From assembly GCA_045538305.1 (NCBI GenBank), contig JAZSRC010000026.1:1-47095 (forward strand): a DNA stretch of 47,095 bases. Direction: 5' to 3'. The stretch is from SFHK01 sp045538305. GTDB lineage: Bacteria; Bacillota; Clostridia; Christensenellales; Aristaeellaceae. The position numbers and the translations under genes were made by a program. The notes below the pieces were generated by a model. That model searched no databases, had not been told where the DNA came from, and saw only the letters and a list, made by a program, of their open reading frames with translations. Shown here one piece after another: positions 32,447 to 39,570 of the stretch. How positions within the stretch are numbered: position 1 is the stretch's first letter; each line of letters begins with the position of its first letter.

Positions 32447-34876
32447 TCATCGACATTGTCCGCAGGTGCCATAGGAGGATAGGTCCTGATCGAGGGACGC
32501 ACCCTTGAAATAGCGCTGCACTTCCTTGAGCGTTTCCGCCTGGCGAAGCGGATGTCCCTGCGGAATATAGAGCACGCCATAGGAGCGTACGGACGTGCAA
32601 TAGCTGCTCGGGCGACGGTTGGAGCGCGTGCACAGCGTTACCTGTCTGTGCATATTGCAGGTAACGGTTGGCTCGGTGCCGGCCAGATAATAATCGTTGG
32701 TAATTTCGTAGTTGTTTACGTCATTACGGCAGTAGGAGGAGGGCTTCATGCCGCTCACGCCGCACGCGGGGGCGATTACGAGCCCGTAATCGGAATAGGT
32801 TCCCGGCATAATCGGCTTGTTCTGCGTGATGCCGGCTTTGCTGTGAACGGCGCTCATTACCGCTGAGAACAGGGGCGCGGCATAGCTTCCGCCGGTGGAA
32901 CTGGAGGTAAGCGGCTTATAGCTGTCGTGACCGATCCATACGGCGCAGGAATAATAGGCCGTCATGCCCGCAAAGAATACGCCGCAGGCGTCGGAGTTTG
33001 TGCCTGTTTTACCGGCGACCGTAAAATTTCCGAACTTTGCCTTGGAGCCGGTTCCGTTCTGGCCGGACACGCAGCCGGTGAGTACATCCACCAGCATATA
33101 GGCGGTAGAGGGCTTAAACGCTTGGCGGGTAATCTGCACGTCTTCTGCGCGGATGTACACCGTCTTGTTGTCGTTATAGCGTACTTCTGTAAATGCATAG
33201 GGCTCAAGGTATTCGCCTTTGTTTGCAATCGCGCCAAAGGCTGCGGCCATTTCAATTACCGATATACCTGAGGAACCGAGCGCAAGACCGGAGCCCGTAG
33301 CTTGTATGCGGTTGGAGGAGATACCCAGCTTTAGAAGGTAGTTTACGGAATTGGATATTCCAACATATTCAAACAGCGCCTGCGCGGTAGAATAGTTGTG
33401 AGAACGGTTGATGGCGATGCGCATGGATTCACAACCGGAATATCCGCCGCCGCCATAGTTGTTCGGAAAGCCCTGCTCGCTGACCCAACCCTCTATGCGT
33501 ATGGGCAAATTCATAACGGGCGTACCCGGCGACCAGCCCATATCAAACGCGGGGCCGTATACGCTGAGCGGTTTTATGGACGAACCTACGGGCATGTTGA
33601 TCTGATAGGCACGGTTCAGCTGTTTTCTGGCTGTGGGCTCATCCCTTCCGCCAACGATGGCAATCAATTCGCCCGTATGCCAATCGGTAACGGCGCAAGC
33701 GGCTTGGGGCTGAATGACATCGATATATTCGCCGTTTGAAAGCGTTTTCTTGTACCTGTCGGACGAATAGCGCGTGGAAGGATATCCCTTCCATTCGCGG
33801 ATGGTATTCTGAACCGTTTCCTGCATGGAAGGGTCAAGGCTGGTGTAGATGTGATAGCCGCCGGTTCTGAGCTTGCTTTCCATGGCGCTTCGATTGGCGG
33901 AGGTGTCCTCCAGCTGCTCGACGCGCAGCATTTTTGTTACTACATCATATATGGAATATTCTACATAATAGGCGTTTGCGTACATTTCCTCTGCGTTCGG
34001 ACTCTTCTGAAGCACGTTCAGCCGCTCGTTTTTTGCAATCAGGCAATCCTTTTCAGAGATAAAGCCTTGCTCGCACATGACCTCAAGCACATAATTTGCG
34101 CCGGATTCGCTTACATCCGGAGTGTTTCGGATGTAATAGTTGCTTCTCGGGTTATAGCGCGAGGGATTTCGGATCATACGCGCAAGCATGGCGCATTCCT
34201 TCAAGGAAAGCTCGTTCAGATCCTTTCCAAAATAGTCCAGCGCCGCAGTTTTAACGCCGTATAGCGAACCGCCCATGTACACTACGTTCATATATTCCAC
34301 CAATATGCGTTCCTTGGCGGATTGCACATCGCCGGAAAACAGATCCATCAGGGTTTCTTCCAGCTCCAGCGCCAGATATGCCTCCTGCACTTTTCTTCGG
34401 TACGTTTGTTCGCTTGTAAGCAGTGTCTGTTTGATCAGCTGGCATGTAATGGTACTGCCGCCCTGATTGTTGCCTGAAAAAATGTTGCCGACAAAAGCGC
34501 CGATATAGCGCTTTACGTCAACCCCGCTGTGCCGCCAGAAGCGGGAATCTTCAATGGCAATAACTGCATTGATCAGGTTTTCCGGAAGCTCGTCATAGGT
34601 ACAGTACACGCGGTTTTCTGTGCCGCGGAAAGTGGTGATCAATTCGCCGTTTTTGTCGTATATAAACGAAGTCTGTGCCTGCGAATCGAAAAGCGCCAGA
34701 TCCAGTGTGGGCGTCGTGTCCACCCATGCTTTTGCGATACCCATCAATATGCCGCCGAATGAAACGCATGCAATTAGAACGACCATAAACAGCATTTTTA
34801 CCGTCGTCATGCACACGGACAATATAAAATTGGAATACCCGCTGCGGGGTACAAATAGCGGATTTTGCTTACTCAT
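32447..34876 (-). CDS. Class A penicillin-binding protein (PBP1A-like)
   Basis: Bifunctional peptidoglycan glycosyltransferase and transpeptidase; 809 aa. A cytoplasmic tail and one membrane anchor (about 25-50) precede the GT51 domain (IEDSRFWRHSGVD with the catalytic Glu; GGSTITCQLIKQTLL; EYMNVVYMG; ALDYFGKDLNELSL). The transpeptidase domain has SxxK in PVGSSIKPLSVYG, SxN in RSHNYSTAQ and KTG in TVAGKTGTNSDA. The extracellular C-terminus is a ~100-residue tail with at least six Cys (ACGVSGMKPSSYCRND; SYGTCGQCR), not PASTA. The ATG at 34876 follows GGGAGG; the upstream frame lacks a signal. It forms an operon with the YdcF-like gene and is divergent from the two-component system. Confidence 0.94.
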   Translation of the reverse strand: MSKQNPLFVPRSGYSNFILSVCMTTVKMLFMVVLIACVSFGGILMGIAKAWVDTTPTLDLALFDSQAQTSFIYDKNGELITTFRGTENRVYCTYDELPENLINAVIAIEDSRFWRHSGVDVKRYIGAFVGNIFSGNNQGGSTITCQLIKQTLLTSEQTYRRKVQEAYLALELEETLMDLFSGDVQSAKERILVEYMNVVYMGGSLYGVKTAALDYFGKDLNELSLKECAMLARMIRNPSRYNPRSNYYIRNTPDVSESGANYVLEVMCEQGFISEKDCLIAKNERLNVLQKSPNAEEMYANAYYVEYSIYDVVTKMLRVEQLEDTSANRSAMESKLRTGGYHIYTSLDPSMQETVQNTIREWKGYPSTRYSSDRYKKTLSNGEYIDVIQPQAACAVTDWHTGELIAIVGGRDEPTARKQLNRAYQINMPVGSSIKPLSVYGPAFDMGWSPGTPVMNLPIRIEGWVSEQGFPNNYGGGGYSGCESMRIAINRSHNYSTAQALFEYVGISNSVNYLLKLGISSNRIQATGSGLALGSSGISVIEMAAAFGAIANKGEYLEPYAFTEVRYNDNKTVYIRAEDVQITRQAFKPSTAYMLVDVLTGCVSGQNGTGSKAKFGNFTVAGKTGTNSDACGVFFAGMTAYYSCAVWIGHDSYKPLTSSSTGGSYAAPLFSAVMSAVHSKAGITQNKPIMPGTYSDYGLVIAPACGVSGMKPSSYCRNDVNNYEITNDYYLAGTEPTVTCNMHRQVTLCTRSNRRPSSYCTSVRSYGVLYIPQGHPLRQAETLKEVQRYFKGASLDQDLSSYGTCGQCR

Positions 34877-34910
34877 GAATGCCTCCCGAGACTGCTTCGA
34901 GGATATATCC

Positions 34911-34941
34911 AGTATATCACAAATGCACGCCAAATGCACGC
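34911..34941 (-). promoter_or_regulatory. -10 box and perfect 11-bp direct repeat at the PBP promoter
   Basis: On the minus strand GCGTGCATTTG occurs twice in tandem (34941-34931 and 34930-34920), then TGA and TATACT (34916-34911). An 11-bp period next to the -10 is the layout bound by OmpR-type regulators, and no good -35 is present. The sequence differs from the ATACA repeats of the neighbouring two-component promoter. Confidence 0.6.
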
Positions 34942-35003
34942 ATATTACGCTTCGATTTATGAATTTGACGCAGGAATTCCCATATTTGTTCAAAACACAT
35001 TTT

Positions 35004-35042
35004 TGATTTGAATACAGTTTATATACAAAACGATGTTATAAT
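35004..35042 (+). promoter_or_regulatory. Two-component promoter with predicted autoregulatory operator
   Basis: TGATTT (35004-35009), ATACA (35012-35016), ATACA (35023-35027) and TATAAT (35037-35042). The two ATACA boxes are 11 bp apart and the second ends 9 bp before the -10. The -35 region is poor, which suggests activation by a bound response regulator. The same arrangement recurs at 37658-37696. Confidence 0.7.
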
Positions 35043-35062
35043 ACCCTTGGAGGGATGAAAGA

Positions 35063-35719
35063 ATGCGCATATTGATAGCAGAGGATGAAAAAAGCATCTC
35101 GGATTTTATCAAAGCAGGCCTTGAAAAGGCTGGGTTTGCTTGTGATCAGGCATTTGACGGCGAAGCGGCTTCGGATATGGCGGATCAACATGTATACGAT
35201 CTGATTTTGCTGGATGTTATGCTTCCGGTTTATGATGGTTTTGAGGTTATGGAATACATCCGGGACAGGGGAATTCCCGTTATATTTACAACCGCTCGCG
35301 GAAATGTGAGCGATCGCGTAAAAGGCCTTACGCTTGGGGCCGATGATTATCTTGTGAAGCCCTTTGACATGCTGGAGCTGCTTGCGCGTATGGAGGCAGT
35401 ATTCAGGCGTGTAAACAAGGGCGCGAAGGAAATCAGAATTGGCGATGTGGTTTTGATTCCGGACAGCCGGATGGCGCGAAGAAAGGGGAAGCCGGTGGCG
35501 CTTGCAGCGCGGGAATTTGATCTTGCGGTGTTTTTTGCTCAGAATGCAGGTGCGGCATTGTTCCGGGAGACGATTTATGAGCGTGTGTGGCGGGAGGATT
35601 ACACCGGGGACACAAGGACAATTGATCAGCATGTCATGCGGCTTCGAAAAAAACTGGGATGGGAGGAACGGCTGGTGACGGTGAACAGAATCGGATATCG
35701 GCTGAACAGGGAAGAATGA
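35063..35719 (+). CDS. OmpR/PhoB-family response regulator
   Basis: A transcription factor of 218 aa. The receiver domain (1-115) has the acidic pocket AEDE, phospho-acceptor Asp51 in LLDVMLP, switch Thr in TTARG and Lys in DDYLVKPFD. The C-terminal winged helix (about 125-218) contains LAAREFDLAVFFAQNAGAAL, IYERVWREDYTGDTRTIDQH and VMRLRKKLGWEE. GGAGG lies about 8 nt before ATG 35063. Its stop overlaps the histidine kinase start (ATGA). Direct repeats upstream suggest autoregulation. Confidence 0.95.
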   Translation: MRILIAEDEKSISDFIKAGLEKAGFACDQAFDGEAASDMADQHVYDLILLDVMLPVYDGFEVMEYIRDRGIPVIFTTARGNVSDRVKGLTLGADDYLVKPFDMLELLARMEAVFRRVNKGAKEIRIGDVVLIPDSRMARRKGKPVALAAREFDLAVFFAQNAGAALFRETIYERVWREDYTGDTRTIDQHVMRLRKKLGWEERLVTVNRIGYRLNREE

Positions 35720-37023
35720 AAATACGGAACAAACTGTTTTTTGCATCATTCCTGATATCGGGGCTGATAATCTCGCTTATGGGCTGCTTTATGACTGCGC
35801 TTTCGTTTTCAGAAGATGTGCTGAATGAAAAGGATAGGCTTGGAGAGCGGATGAACCTGATTCATACGGGGCTTCTGAGCGCATATGCAGGGTATTCCAT
35901 ACAGGGGATTGAACCGGATCTTGGAATGCTTGAAAGCATTGTGCTGGAATACGATGATCACGCGGGAATCCGTGAGGAGAAGTCAATCGAAGCGATTACT
36001 GTTCATAAAAGCGGAAAACGATTATTTGCCCAGTTCGGAATAACGCTTGGAAGGCGTGATTATACAGTTTCTTCTTTTTACAATATCGATCATATATATG
36101 ATAATCAGATGTATATGAAAAACGGCTACCGCATCATGTTCTTTCTGGCGTTTTTCGCGTTGATGAGTGCGATGTATATACTGGCAGATCGGATATTGAA
36201 GCCTGTAAAATCGCTGACGGAGGCAGCGGCTGCTTTTTCAAATGGCGATAAGGATGCGCGGGCGAGCGTTACAACGAACGACGAGCTTTATGAGATGGCC
36301 TTGACCTTCAACTGCATGGCGGATTCGATTTCGGGGGAAATGAATCGCCAGCAGGCGTTCATTCAAAACCTGACCCATGAAATGAAAACGCCGCTGTCTG
36401 CCATTATGGGGCATGCCGATCTGATACGAACCGGAAAAGCGGAGGGAGCGGAGGCTATGCTTGCCGCGCAGACAGTGCTGAAGGAAGCGTCCAGGCTGGA
36501 TGCTCTTTCGCAGCGGCTTACCGGTCTGATTCTAATGGAAAACGATCAGGGAAGCAAGCAGAAAACCTCCGTATTGCTGCTGTTGAGCGATGTAGCTAGC
36601 GCATTTCAGACACGGGATATTGATATTGCCTGTTCAGGCGAGGATGCGGTGATTGTTACGGATCGCGTGCTTATGAAAACAATGCTCATGAATCTTGTAG
36701 ACAATGCGATTAATGCTGGCGCGAAGCATGTGCAACTGAAAAGCGAAAAAGGTGACTTTATTCGAGTGTTGGATGATGGCTGCGGAATGACACACGAGCA
36801 GATACAAAAGGCAACGCAGCCGTTCTGGCGGGCGGATAAGGCACGTTCCCGAGCGCATGGCGGCGCGGGGTTGGGCCTTGCGTTGTGCGAAAGAATCGCC
36901 CGGCTGACAGGATGCAAAATGACAATTGATAGCGAAATCGGCAAAGGTACAACAATTTCCATCGCATTACAGGAGGTGAAAACGGATGCGCAGGAGTGTG
37001 AAAGCCGGGGTACTGCTTCTTAG
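35716..37023 (+). CDS. Sensor histidine kinase
   Basis: A membrane kinase of 435 aa and partner of the preceding regulator. Two membrane segments (about 8-30 and 135-155) flank an extracellular sensor of about 105 residues with no known domain. HAMP linker DRILKPVKSLTEAAAAFSNG, dimerisation/phosphoacceptor helix QNLTHEMKTPLSAIMGH (His), N box MNLVDNAINAG, G1 VLDDGCGM and G2 GGAGLGLAL. ATG 35716 overlaps the regulator stop. The final residues overlap the next gene by 38 nt, so three genes are translationally linked. Confidence 0.95.
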   Translation: MKIRNKLFFASFLISGLIISLMGCFMTALSFSEDVLNEKDRLGERMNLIHTGLLSAYAGYSIQGIEPDLGMLESIVLEYDDHAGIREEKSIEAITVHKSGKRLFAQFGITLGRRDYTVSSFYNIDHIYDNQMYMKNGYRIMFFLAFFALMSAMYILADRILKPVKSLTEAAAAFSNGDKDARASVTTNDELYEMALTFNCMADSISGEMNRQQAFIQNLTHEMKTPLSAIMGHADLIRTGKAEGAEAMLAAQTVLKEASRLDALSQRLTGLILMENDQGSKQKTSVLLLLSDVASAFQTRDIDIACSGEDAVIVTDRVLMKTMLMNLVDNAINAGAKHVQLKSEKGDFIRVLDDGCGMTHEQIQKATQPFWRADKARSRAHGGAGLGLALCERIARLTGCKMTIDSEIGKGTTISIALQEVKTDAQECESRGTAS

Positions 37024-37660
37024 CGTGCTTGTGCTTCTGATCGGCCTTCTATTGCCGGATATCGCCATTCGGATTGCCGATGGCGTTTTGAACAGCGCCA
37101 CATGGGGATACGATGATGGAGATCGGGACTTTACGTATCCTGGCGCAGAAGCGCATAGAATTCAGGCGTTTGAGGCATATGAAAACATGGCTGCTTCTAT
37201 AAAGGCAACGCAGGAAAACGTAATGGATGGCGCTGTGGAACCGCCGGCCTCTTTTGCAATACGCCCGGATATGGGAAAGCTTGTTTTCGCCAGCCAAAAA
37301 AGCTTTACGCTTTCGCCCATCCATTTCAGCGCGCAATGGGATTATCTGGAAACAAAAGTTTGTTTTGAATACGGCGATGTTCGGATAGTTACGGACGAAG
37401 CAAACGGCTGGCCGCTTCGCATGGAAATCCGTACGGATGCAAGCACGCTTTCTGATTATCTGTCAGGAAAGGAAATTTATTCTCTTTTGAGGGAATACGG
37501 AGCGCTTTTCGGGTTTTCCGAATATAAGGAAGGCTATGGAGATACGCAGGGAACTGCAGTTACCGTAGTAACGCTGTCGGTGGCGGCGACGAATTACGAA
37601 ATCTCACTATTCATATCACAAAAAGTTGGAATTCTCGTTTTTAAGATATCGGTAGTCTGA
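36986..37660 (+). CDS. Membrane-anchored hypothetical protein of the two-component operon
   Basis: A 224-aa protein that I do not recognise. AGGAGGTG sits 7 nt before ATG 36986, inside the kinase gene. A single N-terminal hydrophobic segment (AGVLLLSVLVLLIGLLLPDI) is followed by an extracellular domain that looks beta-rich (KLVFASQKSFTLSPIHFSA; VCFEYGDVRIVTDEANGWPL; YEISLFISQKVGILVFKISV). It has no enzyme motif. Position as third gene of the operon suggests an accessory sensor or kinase modulator, comparable in idea to YycH/YycI; there is no sequence evidence for that family. Confidence 0.75.
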   Translation: MRRSVKAGVLLLSVLVLLIGLLLPDIAIRIADGVLNSATWGYDDGDRDFTYPGAEAHRIQAFEAYENMAASIKATQENVMDGAVEPPASFAIRPDMGKLVFASQKSFTLSPIHFSAQWDYLETKVCFEYGDVRIVTDEANGWPLRMEIRTDASTLSDYLSGKEIYSLLREYGALFGFSEYKEGYGDTQGTAVTVVTLSVAATNYEISLFISQKVGILVFKISVV

Positions 37661-37696
37661 TTTTGATACAATTCCGATACAAACATTGGGTATAAT
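37658..37696 (+). promoter_or_regulatory. Promoter with the same direct-repeat operator as the two-component genes
   Basis: TGATTT (37658-37663), ATACA (37666-37670), ATACA (37677-37681), TATAAT (37691-37696). Spacing between every element equals that at 35004-35042. This makes the downstream secreted-protein gene a likely target of the same response regulator. Confidence 0.72.
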
Positions 37697-37720
37697 AAGC
37701 GCAACAAGGAGGTAGGAAAA

Positions 37721-38623
37721 ATGAAAAAATGCTTGTTGATTATGCTTCTGGTTTTTTCGTGCTTGGCCGTATCCGCCGAGGGGTACCATGGTACGGAGTG
37801 GATCGAGATTGCGGACGGCGCAATGCTTCCGGCTGACGCGTCTGTCGAACTGCCTGCGGTCATTATGCGTGGAGCGCTTTCGTATGACGAGGAAGAACTG
37901 ATTGCCAGGCTTCTGGGCGACGATTACTTGGAAAAGCAGTCGTATTCTAAGGAATCGAGAGATTATGTGACCAATGAAAATAAGGAACCGTGGGAAATCA
38001 AGTATGTGTACATAAATGAATATGTTACAGGATATGAGTTCTTCTACAGCGATCCATGGGTTGCGGGTGAACGGGGCGGCGAGTACGAACCGCCGCAAAT
38101 GAACATGATGCCCAGCGAAAGTGCTCTGTACGCGCGCGCTCTGCTTTCAAAATACTTTCACGACGATATGCTCAACAATGTATCTGTGGTAAGACAGATT
38201 TCCGAGCGCTGGAGCTATAAGGATCGCTGGTATACGGATATGGAGTACCAGAGATTTCAGAAACAGCAACAGGTACACTATATCGTGTTTGACCATCATA
38301 CAAAGGATGGCGTGCCGATATTGAACGATTCGCTTATGGGCATTGTGGGCGTTAACGGATTAAGCGGGTTCAGCCTTTCGTGGCACGATTTTGATTATCG
38401 GGAAGAAACCATTCAACCCATGCCGCTTCAGGATGCGATCAACCTTGCAAGCACTACCCGCTCAAGAAAGACTACGCTTTTATATGCGGAGCTGTGCTAC
38501 TCAAACTGGCTTACCGATTGGTCGGATGAATACCATCTTTCCTGGTATCTTGTAACCGCAGACGGAGATTATGTGGTGGATACTGTGCTGAACAAGCACA
38601 TGTGTACGATGTATGAATACTGA
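37721..38623 (+). CDS. Secreted hypothetical protein, likely regulon member
   Basis: A 300-aa exported protein, not assigned to a named family. AAGGAGG precedes ATG 37721. A signal peptide (MKKCLLIMLLVFSCLAVSA) is followed by a soluble region rich in Tyr, Asp and Glu (WEIKYVYINEYVTGYEFFYS; YHLSWYLVTADGDYVVDTV). The C-terminal segment (LQDAINLAS...YAELCYSNW...WYLVTADGDYVVD) looks like a PepSY/YycI-type fold with alternating strands; this is weak. It has its own promoter carrying the two-component operator and lies 60 nt after the third operon gene. Confidence 0.72.
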   Translation: MKKCLLIMLLVFSCLAVSAEGYHGTEWIEIADGAMLPADASVELPAVIMRGALSYDEEELIARLLGDDYLEKQSYSKESRDYVTNENKEPWEIKYVYINEYVTGYEFFYSDPWVAGERGGEYEPPQMNMMPSESALYARALLSKYFHDDMLNNVSVVRQISERWSYKDRWYTDMEYQRFQKQQQVHYIVFDHHTKDGVPILNDSLMGIVGVNGLSGFSLSWHDFDYREETIQPMPLQDAINLASTTRSRKTTLLYAELCYSNWLTDWSDEYHLSWYLVTADGDYVVDTVLNKHMCTMYEY

Positions 38624-38703
38624 GGGAATATCTGGAACGCGGTATGCTTTTGAAGCGTTTGAGGCATTATGTAACCGATCCCAATTTTGAGGAGGATGAA
38701 AAG

Positions 38704-38904
38704 ATGCCTAACGGAATGCTTCAGTCAAAAAGTCTGTCTATCCTTCAGGATCAGCTGACGCACGAGTTTATTGCCTGTAAGAAGGCGGAGCGCTATGCGG
38801 AAACCTTCCAGAATGCGCAGCTGAAAACGCTGGCAAGCGAGCTTGCAAATTGTCACAAGGAACGCTATAACCGCCTGTTCAACTATCTGAACAGCTGGTC
38901 CTGA
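38704..38904 (+). CDS. Small coat-associated protein (CotF partner)
   Basis: A 66-aa predicted helical protein (SLSILQDQLTHEFIACKKAE; LASELANCHKERYNRLFNYL) resembling a four-helix ferritin-like half. GAGGAGG precedes ATG 38704; the longer frame from 38644 has no ribosome site. It lies directly before a CotF-like gene, and paired small genes of this type are common in spore-forming Clostridia. Assignment as spore coat protein is by context. Confidence 0.65.
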   Translation: MPNGMLQSKSLSILQDQLTHEFIACKKAERYAETFQNAQLKTLASELANCHKERYNRLFNYLNSWS

Positions 38905-38919
38905 GGAAGGAGGGGCAAT

Positions 38920-39198
38920 ATGAACCGTCATGTCATGAACGATCAGTACGGTATGGAGGATCTGCTCGAGCAGGAAAAATACCTCATTCACAACTATGGC
39001 GTGTATATTCCGGAGGCTACCGAGCCTCAGCTGCGCACCGTGCTTACCGATAATCTGAACGGCTGTGCAAACGATCAGTATCAGGTGTTTACCACAATGC
39101 AGCAGATGGGCTGGTATGCAGGCCAGACGGCGGAAGCTGCTCAGCTGAATACTGCAAAACAGAAATTCAGTCAGATGCAGGGTGAGTTGCCTGTGTAA
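38920..39198 (+). CDS. CotF-family spore coat protein
   Basis: A 92-aa protein with the CotF pattern: DLLEQEKYLIHNYGVYIPEA, LRTVLTDNLNGCANDQYQVF and the terminal MQQMGWYAGQTAEAAQLNTA. CotF proteins coat the spore of Bacillus and are present in many Clostridia. AGGAGG precedes ATG 38920 and the gene follows its small partner by 15 nt. No obvious sporulation-sigma promoter could be established. Confidence 0.8.
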   Translation: MNRHVMNDQYGMEDLLEQEKYLIHNYGVYIPEATEPQLRTVLTDNLNGCANDQYQVFTTMQQMGWYAGQTAEAAQLNTAKQKFSQMQGELPV

Positions 39199-39221
39199 GG
39201 CGGCTGCTGTCAGCTGAAACC

Positions 39222-39296
39222 GGGGGCTGTTGCAGAATCAGCCCCCTAACGAAACAGAGCTTTCAACCACAGGAAAAGTGGAAGAAAGCTCTGTTT
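39222..39296 (+). terminator. Two consecutive terminator hairpins after the coat genes
   Basis: GGGGGCTG/CAGCCCCC (39222-39246), followed by AAACAGAGCTTTC/GAAAGCTCTGTTT (39252-39296). The second stem shares the GAGCTTTC...GAAAGCTC core with the hairpin pair flanking copy A of the dispersed repeat. Confidence 0.8.
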
Positions 39297-39309
39297 ATGT
39301 AAAGGCCCG

Positions 39310-39521
39310 GCTCAGATCATCAACAAACTCTATGGAGAGGTTTGGAGAGGGAGCGCACTCTCTCTCCATTTTTCATCGATTTCGGCGACATGTACGGTGA
39401 AATCGCGCGTTTTTTCAAAGCGTAGCGCCTAAACACGTTTCCCCTTTTGGGCCTCCGCCCTCAAATCCCGCAGGATTTCAGGCGATCGGCCCCTCCTATT
39501 AAAAGGGCCTTCTTTGATGGC
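39310..39521 (-). repeat. Dispersed intergenic repeat, copy B
   Basis: About 212 bp, the reverse complement of which matches copy A (25015-25227) end to end with scattered substitutions and small indels. Like copy A it sits between the 3' ends of convergent genes and between terminator hairpins. No coding capacity is credible: short ORFs are not conserved between copies. Confidence 0.9.
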
Positions 39522-39525
39522 AAAA

Positions 39526-39547
39526 GCCGGGGCTGTAACGCCCCGGC
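39526..39547 (-). terminator. Terminator of the LplBC-type operon
   Basis: On the minus strand GCCGGGG pairs with CCCCGGC and runs into TTTTG; 23 nt past the binding-protein stop. Confidence 0.8.
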
Positions 39548-39570
39548 CTTAGGATTATGTGGATGCGACT

